Part shown: positions 5,727-11,212 of the stretch, in pieces
Layout: each line of letters opens with the position of its first letter
Numbering within the stretch: position 1 is the first letter of the stretch
Origin: Dehalococcoidia bacterium UBA5627
GTDB lineage: Bacteria > Chloroflexota > Dehalococcoidia > Dehalococcoidales > UBA5627
Direction: 5' to 3'
DNA length: 11,212 nucleotides
Assembly (NCBI GenBank): GCA_002421585.1
Contig: DIKD01000033.1
Span: 1 to 11,212 of the forward strand
Position numbers and translations under genes: made by a program
The notes under the pieces: generated by a model
What the model saw: the letters and a program-made list of their open reading frames with translations, nothing else
What the model was told of the DNA's origin: nothing
The model's database searches: none

Positions 5727-6917
5727 TTACAGCGCCTCATTATTTGGGCCAAAATCTGTTGTTACAGGCTTACCGTTATTTATAACCTCATTTACCTTTT
5801 TCAGCAGTTTTTTTAACCCCCATCCTTTCTTTGCTGAAATAACTACCGCATTTTCCTCTTTTTCTATTTCCTGATTTTCAAAAAAGGTAATCGCTTCATT
5901 TTCAGTCCATTTTTTTCCGGGGTCCAGTAAAAGGTCTATTTTATTTAACACCGTGATAACCGGTTTATTCGAAATCTCCAGGTCTTTAAAAACATCTTCA
6001 ACCACTTCACACATTTCAGCAGCACTTCCTGATGAAAAATCCACTACGTGAAGAAGAATTGTAGCCTCCTCCAATTCCTCGAGTGTCGCCCTGAAAGCCG
6101 ATACAACAACCGGCGGCAACTTCCTTATAAAACCAACAGTATCACTGAGAAGAAAAGTTGTCTTTTCCGGCAGCGTAATTCTCCTTGTTGTCGGATCGAG
6201 TGTCGCAAAGAGCTTGTCTTCAGCCAAAACACCCGCTTTGCTAAGTGCATTCAATAATGTACTTTTCCCCGAATTCGTATAGCCGACCAGTGCAACTATA
6301 GGAATGCCACTTTTTCGTCGCTGTTGACGGTAAAGCATACGATGCTTCTTTACATCATCGAGTTGTTTTTTTAACTTCTGTATTTTTTTATTTATCAACC
6401 TGCGGTCGGTCTCAAGCTGGGATTCTCCAGGCCCTCTGGTTCCAATTCCACCTCCCAACCGTTCAAGATGGCTCCATTGACCGGCTAATCTTGGAAGAAG
6501 ATACTGGTGTTGTGCCAGCTCCACCTGTAATTTGCCCTCATGAGTCTGGGCACGGTGAGCGAAGATATCAAGTATCAGAGCAACCCGGTCGATAATTTTC
6601 ACATTTAACGCTTCTTCCAGATTTCTCTGCTGTAAAGGTGATAATTCATCATCAAATATTATGACATCAGCTTTCGTAGTATCCCTAAGTTCAATAAGTT
6701 CATCTAATTTGCCTTTACCGATATAAAGATTTCTCGATGGCTGATGCAGTTTTTGGGTAAGCCTTCCTACCACAACCGCTCCGGCGGTGTCCGCCAGTTG
6801 AGCTAATTCATCAAGAGATTGCTCTAACGACCAGTTATCCTTAATGCTGTCGATACTTACAGCTACCAGTAAGGCCTGCTCATTGGCAGATGAAGTATTC
6901 AGTGTTTTATTATTTAT
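5727..6917 (-). CDS. hflX: ribosome-associated GTPase HflX, probable non-AUG (ATA) start
   Basis: GTPase that binds the 50S subunit and helps split stalled or stressed ribosomes. In a 396-residue numbering it has the HflX N-terminal domain, the family glycine-rich loop GGGIGTRGPGESQ near 155-167, a coiled linker, and a G domain with GYTNSGKS (212-219), TLDPT (239-243), DTVGF (259-263), NKID (325-328) and SAKKGWG (361-367). The first standard start codon is a GTG at 6773, but the frame stays open upstream to a stop at 6929-6927. Those codons read NEQALLVAVS and LADTAGAVVVGRL, which align with the E. coli HflX start (GEQAVLVHIY, SSAGVEAL). AGGAG at 6928-6924 lies 6 nt before ATA at 6917, so I place the start there; CTG at 6902 is the alternative. 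Last gene of the operon, 22 bp after dapL. Confidence 0.9.
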   Translation of the reverse strand: MNNKTLNTSSANEQALLVAVSIDSIKDNWSLEQSLDELAQLADTAGAVVVGRLTQKLHQPSRNLYIGKGKLDELIELRDTTKADVIIFDDELSPLQQRNLEEALNVKIIDRVALILDIFAHRAQTHEGKLQVELAQHQYLLPRLAGQWSHLERLGGGIGTRGPGESQLETDRRLINKKIQKLKKQLDDVKKHRMLYRQQRRKSGIPIVALVGYTNSGKSTLLNALSKAGVLAEDKLFATLDPTTRRITLPEKTTFLLSDTVGFIRKLPPVVVSAFRATLEELEEATILLHVVDFSSGSAAEMCEVVEDVFKDLEISNKPVITVLNKIDLLLDPGKKWTENEAITFFENQEIEKEENAVVISAKKGWGLKKLLKKVNEVINNGKPVTTDFGPNNEAL

Positions 6918-6923
6918 TATATA

Positions 6924-6928
6924 CTCCT
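6924..6928 (-). promoter_or_regulatory. ribosome binding site setting the hflX start
   Basis: AGGAG on the minus strand, overlapping the in-frame stop at 6929-6927. No ATG, GTG or TTG follows within 140 nt in the hflX frame. ATA codons lie 3 nt (6920) and 6 nt (6917) downstream. The site argues that initiation occurs here and not at the GTG at 6773, which has no SD at a sensible distance. Confidence 0.55.
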
Positions 6929-6939
6929 ATTATGTAAAG

Positions 6940-8133
6940 TTACCTTCTAATTTTAGCTTTGTATTTATCCTTATTATTCTTCCATCCCGATAATCGCGAT
7001 AATCCTTTCACCAGATTCGCATCCGGAATAGTTAAGGATAAGCGCACATACCCCTCCCCATAAGCCCCATACCCCGTCCCGGGTGTGACAACAATGCCCA
7101 AATTATCCAGCAGGTCATTGGTAAATTCGACTGAAGTATATCCATCCGGAACTTTTGCCCAGATATATAAACCGGCTCTTGGTGGCTTGGCATCTAACCC
7201 TATATCATTCAACACCTCAATCAAAAGGTCGCGGCGCCTCTGGTAAATCGTATTATGTTTAACAATTGCTTCCTGCGAATTGTTGAGAGCTTCGATAGCG
7301 GCGAATTGTATCGCCTGCGGTATTCCGGAATCCAGGTTTGATTTTACCGTATTCAAGGCTTGTACCGCTTCAGAATTACCTACCACCATTCCGACACGCC
7401 AACCTGTCATGTTATAACTCTTAGAAAGCGAATGAAACTCCACCCCGATGTCCTTAGCCCCCTCCGCCTGTAGAAAACTAACCGGCTTATAATCATCAAA
7501 AGATACTTCCGAATATGGCCCGTCATGGCAGACTAAAATATCATTTTTCTTTGCAAAATCTACCACTCTATTAAAGAAATCCATTTCGGCAACGGCTCCG
7601 GTTGGATTATTCGGATAATTAATCCAGAGTACTTTCGCTTTTTTTAGAACTGCATCGGGAATAGCCGACAAATCAGGCAAAAAATTATTATCCGGTAAAA
7701 GTGGAAGGTAATGTACTTCACCACCTGCCAGAATCGTGCCTCCGGTATACACCGGATAACTGGGGTCCGGAACCAAAGCAATATCTCCCGGGTTTATATA
7801 ACACAAAGCTATATGTGCAATACCCTCTTTGGAACCATGTAACGGCAATACTTCAGTGTCAGGATCCAGGATTACATTAAAACGCTTTTTGTACCAATCC
7901 GCTATCGCCTGCCTTAACTCAGGTAATCCGAAAGTTTCCGGATAGCGGTGATTTGCCGGGTCAGCGGCCTTTTGGCAAATCTTATTGATTACATTTTCCG
8001 GAGTGGGCAAATCCGGGTCGCCGATACTGAAATTAATAACTTCTTCCCCCAGAGCTTTTTTTTCAGCTATTTTTTTGTTTATCTCAACAAAAAGATACGG
8101 TTCCAGATTGTTCATACGTTGTGATATTTGCAT
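6940..8133 (-). CDS. dapL: LL-diaminopimelate aminotransferase
   Basis: PLP-dependent fold-type I aminotransferase (397 residues) that converts tetrahydrodipicolinate directly to LL-2,6-diaminopimelate using glutamate as amino donor. Visible family residues: FSIGDPDLPTP (35-45), the Gly-Ser-Lys phosphate-contact region HGSKEG (99-104), YPNNPTG (173-179), D204 and Y207 in HDGPYSEV, the PLP lysine K238 in SLSKSYNMTGWR, and R364 in YVRLSL for the substrate carboxylate. The specific name rests on FSIGDPDLPTP, overall similarity to DapL-type sequences and, strongly, on adjacency to dapF; a generic aspartate or alanine aminotransferase is the alternative. It starts 24 bp after dapF with only a weak GAGG 10 nt before the ATG. 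Confidence 0.87.
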   Translation of the reverse strand: MQISQRMNNLEPYLFVEINKKIAEKKALGEEVINFSIGDPDLPTPENVINKICQKAADPANHRYPETFGLPELRQAIADWYKKRFNVILDPDTEVLPLHGSKEGIAHIALCYINPGDIALVPDPSYPVYTGGTILAGGEVHYLPLLPDNNFLPDLSAIPDAVLKKAKVLWINYPNNPTGAVAEMDFFNRVVDFAKKNDILVCHDGPYSEVSFDDYKPVSFLQAEGAKDIGVEFHSLSKSYNMTGWRVGMVVGNSEAVQALNTVKSNLDSGIPQAIQFAAIEALNNSQEAIVKHNTIYQRRRDLLIEVLNDIGLDAKPPRAGLYIWAKVPDGYTSVEFTNDLLDNLGIVVTPGTGYGAYGEGYVRLSLTIPDANLVKGLSRLSGWKNNKDKYKAKIRR

Positions 8134-8157
8134 ATAATTATAACCTCAAGAATAGAT

Positions 8158-9018
8158 TTATTTTTTCCAATCACCGGTAAAAACTATTTCAGCGATTCCG
8201 CTGAGCAACACTTCACCTTCTCCATTCCATTCAACCCTCAGTTTACCCCCCGGCAATATGATATCTACTATATTATCCGTATACCCCAATAAAAATGAGG
8301 CCACAGCAACAGCACAGGCTCCGCTACCGCATCCCAATGTTTCACCGGCGCCACGTTCCCATACCCTAATATCTATTTGCCCACGATTGGTAATTCTGGC
8401 AACCTCGAAATTGACACGCTTAGGGAATAAACTGTGGTTTTCTACTTTAGGACCTATCCATGCTAAAGGAAACTCTTTTACAGGCTCATCCTGTAAATAA
8501 ACGGCATGCGGATTTCCCATAGATACAAAACTAAGCAGTAAATCGATATTATCTATCGTTAAAGGATATTCTGTTATAAGCCTTGAAGCAACAGCCCTTC
8601 CCATATGTTTATCCACCGATACAGGAATCTTCGCAGCATCAAATTCAGGATTGCCCATAGACGCCTGAATTATATCCGCTTTGCCTTCTTTTCGTACAAA
8701 TATTGCTTTCCTTACACCCGCAATAGTATCGATATTCAAGTTTGAAACTTCTGTGCCGGCAAGTTTTATATCAGCAATGTATTTAATAAGACACCTTAAT
8801 CCGTTACCGCAAGCCTCAGACTCAGTACCATCCGGATTGAACATACGCATACCAAAATCGGCTTTCAATGATGGGATAAGCAACAGCAAACCGTCAGCGC
8901 CGATACCGAACTTTCTATCACACATAGCCTTCGATAAACTGCTCCAATCATATGTTAAATCAGCGGTTTCAATTAAAACAAAATCATTTCCGACACTCTG
9001 TAATTTGGTAAAAACCAT
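8158..9018 (-). CDS. dapF: diaminopimelate epimerase
   Basis: Cofactor-independent racemase-type enzyme that interconverts LL- and meso-diaminopimelate, giving the direct precursor of lysine and of peptidoglycan cross-links. The 286-residue protein has the duplicated fold with both catalytic cysteines: C70 in ACGNG and C230 in GCGSGAC. It also has GNDFVLIE (10-17), FGIGADGLL (37-45), NPDGTESE (61-68), SMGNPHAV (166-173) and WERGAGET (220-227). Length is normal. An AGGAG site overlaps the miaA stop codon and lies 5 nt before the ATG, so dapF is tightly linked to miaA (8-bp gap). With dapL next to it, the window encodes the last two steps to meso-DAP. Confidence 0.97.
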   Translation of the reverse strand: MVFTKLQSVGNDFVLIETADLTYDWSSLSKAMCDRKFGIGADGLLLLIPSLKADFGMRMFNPDGTESEACGNGLRCLIKYIADIKLAGTEVSNLNIDTIAGVRKAIFVRKEGKADIIQASMGNPEFDAAKIPVSVDKHMGRAVASRLITEYPLTIDNIDLLLSFVSMGNPHAVYLQDEPVKEFPLAWIGPKVENHSLFPKRVNFEVARITNRGQIDIRVWERGAGETLGCGSGACAVAVASFLLGYTDNIVDIILPGGKLRVEWNGEGEVLLSGIAEIVFTGDWKK

Positions 9019-9023
9019 ATAAA

Positions 9024-9028
9024 CTCCT
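9024..9028 (-). promoter_or_regulatory. dapF ribosome binding site overlapping the miaA stop codon
   Basis: AGGAG on the minus strand shares its first two bases with the miaA TAG stop (9029-9027) and is 5 nt before the dapF ATG. Ribosomes ending miaA would be placed on the dapF start, favouring coupled translation. Confidence 0.6.
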
Positions 9029-9950
9029 ATTGCTGTAAAAGAAAATCCTTAATATCCCTTATTATGTCAGGTTCTACGTCTTGTTGTACATCGAACCATT
9101 TTATTCTATCATCTTTTAACTTGAACCAGTTATATTGACTGCGCACATAACGGTGTGTTTCATACTTTATTTGTTGTATAGCCGAATCGAGACTTAATTC
9201 ACCTTTGAGACACATTACCATCTGCTTATATCCGATACCGGACATCGACGGTAAATCACTATTGTATCCATTGCTTATCAACCACCTGGTTTCACTAACA
9301 AGCCCTTTATTTATCATAGAATCTACTCTTTCATCAATCCTTCGATATAACTCCTCCCGTGAAGTTGTCAACCCGATGATAAGCGCATCATATATTGGTT
9401 GTTTATCTTTTTGTCGTATTTTTTTATCCTTGGCAGTTTTTGCAATTTCGAGTGCCCTGATCACTCTTCGCACATTAGATTCATCTATTCTTGCAGCAGC
9501 TTCTGGGTCTGTAAGCAGGAGTTCGCGGTACAATTCTTCCTTACCCATTTCAGCCGCCTTATTTTCCAGCATCTGCCGATATTCAATATCCGGTATAACT
9601 TTTGGAATACGCCAACCCTCTATTACCGCCCAAACATACTGCCCACTGCCACCCACTAATAATGCCACCTTATTTCTGCTATAAATATCTTCAATGATTG
9701 ATTGACATTGTTGTTGATACTCTGCAAGGCTAAAAGACTCATTCGGATTTATTATGTCAATTATATGATGAGGAACCCCATCCCTTTCTTCTTGGGAAGG
9801 TTTTGCTGTACCGATATCCATATATCGGTACACCTGACGACTATCTGCACTGATAACCTCGGCATTAATCTTTTGACTAATACGCACAGCCAGATTACTT
9901 TTTCCGATACCGGTAGGACCGACAATGGCAATTATTTTTTTCATAATCAT
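9027..9950 (-). CDS. miaA: tRNA dimethylallyltransferase
   Basis: Transfers a dimethylallyl group from DMAPP to N6 of A37 in tRNAs that read UNN codons. The 307-residue protein shows the P-loop GPTGIGKS (11-18), ADSRQVYRYMDIGTAKPS (35-52, with catalytic D36), HHIID (61-65), GGSGQYVWAV (100-109, usually GGTGLY), the SNVRRVIRALEI region and the tRNA-binding C terminus with TRHR-type YETHRYVRSQYNWFK. Two ATGs are possible, 9950 and 9944; neither has a clear Shine-Dalgarno sequence, so 9944 (MKKIIAIVG) is equally possible. It is separated from tpiA by 68 bp, the widest gap in the cluster, and runs directly into dapF. Linkage of miaA with hflX is also known in enterobacteria. Confidence 0.96.
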   Translation of the reverse strand: MIMKKIIAIVGPTGIGKSNLAVRISQKINAEVISADSRQVYRYMDIGTAKPSQEERDGVPHHIIDIINPNESFSLAEYQQQCQSIIEDIYSRNKVALLVGGSGQYVWAVIEGWRIPKVIPDIEYRQMLENKAAEMGKEELYRELLLTDPEAAARIDESNVRRVIRALEIAKTAKDKKIRQKDKQPIYDALIIGLTTSREELYRRIDERVDSMINKGLVSETRWLISNGYNSDLPSMSGIGYKQMVMCLKGELSLDSAIQQIKYETHRYVRSQYNWFKLKDDRIKWFDVQQDVEPDIIRDIKDFLLQQ

Positions 9951-9999
9951 TAACGGAAATAAAGAACTTATAGTACAAAGTCTGAAGGGGTCTAAGTAG

Positions 10000-10012
10000 A
10001 TATTATGTAAAC
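10000..10012 (-). repeat. intergenic 13-bp motif, copy 3
   Basis: The minus strand reads GTTTACATAATAT, in the direction of the operon, in the tpiA-miaA gap. Together with TT on its 5' side it matches 15 bases at 5323-5337. It forms part of the loop of a possible AGGGG/CCCCT hairpin (arms 10020-10016 and 9990-9986). Confidence 0.5.
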
Positions 10013-10018
10013 AATCCC

Positions 10019-10786
10019 CTACTTGAAAACATCTTTATATATAATTGAGGTTTGTTTAACCATGCTTATAAACAGCTCCGGTTTAAGGCTGGCGCCTCCT
10101 ACCAGAGCACCGTCTATTTCTGGTTGGCTTATAAACTCGGTAATATTTTCAGCGTTGGCACTTCCGCCATAAAGTATACGCGTAGCAGAGGCAACTTCAT
10201 TGTCGTATAGACAACCTATCTTTTGCCTTATAGCTTCAATGATATTGTTAGCTTGCTCCCCACTGGCAGACAACCCGGTGCCAATTGCCCAAATCGGCTC
10301 ATACGCAATTACAACAGTATCGATATCTTTAATATCTATAAACGCCTGCTCCAGTTGCTTATCAAGCACCTCAATAGTCTTACCGGATTGATTTTCCTCC
10401 GGTTTTTCACCGATACACAGAATTGAATTAATTCCATATCTGATAGCGGATTTTAACTTTTTATTGATATAAAGGTCGTCATTAAAGTACTGTCTGCGCT
10501 CCGAATGCCCGATAATAACATAGTCGCAAAAATCTTTTATCATTAAGGGTGATACTTCTCCGGTAAACGCACCCTTATCTTCATAGTGCATGTTTTGAGC
10601 GCCGATTTTTATAGTGCTTGGTGTAAGTAATTCATAAACCGCTTTCAGCGATACAAATGGCGGACAGACAAGTTTTTCTACATTGTCGATGTCATCAAGT
10701 TCTTTTTGCACAGCACTAACGAGAGCCACAGCTTCCGCAACGGATGTATTCATTTTCCAGTTACCGGCAATTAATGGAGTCCTCAT
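10019..10786 (-). CDS. tpiA: triosephosphate isomerase
   Basis: Interconverts dihydroxyacetone phosphate and glyceraldehyde 3-phosphate in glycolysis and gluconeogenesis. The 255-residue TIM barrel has all key residues: N9 and K11 in AGNWKMN, H94 in IIGHSERR, catalytic E163 in the signature AYEPIWAIGTG, loop-6 lid (about 164-173) and the phosphate-binding YGGS (206-209) and GALVGGASL (226-234). Length is normal. It begins 5 bp after apgM, with GGAG located 10 nt before the ATG and just upstream of the apgM stop codon, so the two sugar-phosphate genes form one transcription unit. Confidence 0.98.
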   Translation of the reverse strand: MRTPLIAGNWKMNTSVAEAVALVSAVQKELDDIDNVEKLVCPPFVSLKAVYELLTPSTIKIGAQNMHYEDKGAFTGEVSPLMIKDFCDYVIIGHSERRQYFNDDLYINKKLKSAIRYGINSILCIGEKPEENQSGKTIEVLDKQLEQAFIDIKDIDTVVIAYEPIWAIGTGLSASGEQANNIIEAIRQKIGCLYDNEVASATRILYGGSANAENITEFISQPEIDGALVGGASLKPELFISMVKQTSIIYKDVFK

Positions 10787-10791
10787 TATTT

Positions 10792-11212
10792 TTATGCTCC
10801 GTATTTATTGAGTTTCAAGGCATTTGCCATTGCCAGCGGCATAATATCAGTAGCTGAGATTCTACCCAATCCGCCGTAGATACATGCTGATTCCGTAAAC
10901 TGTTTAACATTATCCGGCCGGCACCATTTGGAATAAATCAGCACCGGTACGGAGTGCCAACTATGACCCTTAATCATGGCAGGAGTAGAATGATCACCGG
11001 CAACTATTATTACATCAGGATTTAATCCGGTAATTTCTGGCAAAATTCTATCCACATGCTCCAGTGCCTTCACTTTAGCATCAAAGTTACCGTCTTCACC
11101 CCGTGCATCGGTTTCTTTTATATGTATAAAGAAAAAATCATAACTATCGTAACTCTTTTTAAGCGTACTAATTTCATCTTCAATGGCCGGACCTGTTTCC
11201 AAAACTTCCATT
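10792..11212 (-). CDS. apgM: 2,3-bisphosphoglycerate-independent phosphoglycerate mutase, archaeal type (partial)
   Basis: C-terminal third of an enzyme interconverting 3- and 2-phosphoglycerate. The frame is open to the window end, and full proteins are about 400 residues, so the ATG at 11211 is probably internal. Diagnostic sequence includes FFFIHIKETDARGEDGNFD (residues 26-44 of the visible part), matching the H-x-K-x-T-D-x-x-G-x-D-G pattern of the archaeal-type (ApgM) branch of the alkaline phosphatase superfamily, and the metal-binding GDHSTP (72-77) with H83 and H86 in GHSWHSVP. Where the usual ApgM motif has GHDG this protein has GEDG. The stop codon lies 5 bp before tpiA, so it is co-transcribed with triosephosphate isomerase. 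Confidence 0.9.
   Translation of the reverse strand, partial: MEVLETGPAIEDEISTLKKSYDSYDFFFIHIKETDARGEDGNFDAKVKALEHVDRILPEITGLNPDVIIVAGDHSTPAMIKGHSWHSVPVLIYSKWCRPDNVKQFTESACIYGGLGRISATDIMPLAMANALKLNKYGA

Noticed and set aside
5727..6773. hflX starting at GTG 6773
   Set aside because: It would remove conserved N-terminal HflX sequence that continues in frame upstream, and there is no ribosome site at a suitable distance.
9205..9684. 159-codon plus-strand open frame
   Set aside because: Antisense to miaA, which has all expected motifs. The translation is low-complexity and matches nothing I recognise.
10792..11211. Complete small protein starting at ATG 11211
   Set aside because: The sequence corresponds to the C-terminal part of a roughly 400-residue phosphoglycerate mutase cut by the window edge.

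Overview
The window reads as a stretch of chromosomal housekeeping genes from a low-to-moderate-GC bacterium. The best guess is a Dehalococcoidia-like member of Chloroflexota. This rests on LL-diaminopimelate aminotransferase (DapL) instead of the succinylase/acetylase route, an archaeal-type cofactor-independent phosphoglycerate mutase, a compact YggS, a tRNA without encoded CCA, and the remembered gene order apgM-tpiA-miaA-dapF-dapL-hflX. The assignment is inference, not a database result. No mobile element, CRISPR array, rRNA or phage gene is visible.

Left part (1-2550). The 5' half of a minus-strand tRNA-Pro(GGG) is cut by the window edge. Diverging from it is a plus-strand pair, peptide deformylase (def) and a HAD-family phosphatase, overlapping by 22 bp. 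The phosphatase stop codon abuts, with no spacer, the stop codon of a convergent minus-strand pair: a double zinc-ribbon protein and a YggS/PLPBP-type PLP homeostasis protein, overlapping by 11 bp.

Middle (2551-5726). On the minus strand lies a membrane-anchored trypsin-like (S1C/HtrA-like) protease with a long, exceptionally regular coiled-coil stalk and no PDZ domain. A good sigma70-type promoter then drives plus-strand tRNA-Gly(TCC), followed by a CAT-anticodon tRNA and a protein made of a zinc ribbon, a long acidic linker and a C-terminal OB-fold-like domain. A 610-bp AT-rich stretch without a recognisable gene separates this from the next, convergent operon.

Right part (5727-11212). A minus-strand gene cluster is transcribed from the window end inward: apgM (partial), tpiA, miaA, dapF, dapL, hflX. 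It combines triose/phosphoglycerate interconversion, tRNA A37 prenylation, the last two steps to meso-diaminopimelate (lysine and, if present, cell wall) and a ribosome-associated GTPase. Most gaps are 5-24 bp; only tpiA-miaA (68 bp) could hold internal regulation. hflX appears to start at a non-standard codon, because conserved family sequence continues 48 codons upstream of its first ATG/GTG/TTG.

Nothing here is clearly a new defence or accessory system. The observations most worth following are a 13-bp motif repeated exactly in three intergenic gaps, the hflX start, the zinc-ribbon/acidic/OB-fold protein and the protease stalk.
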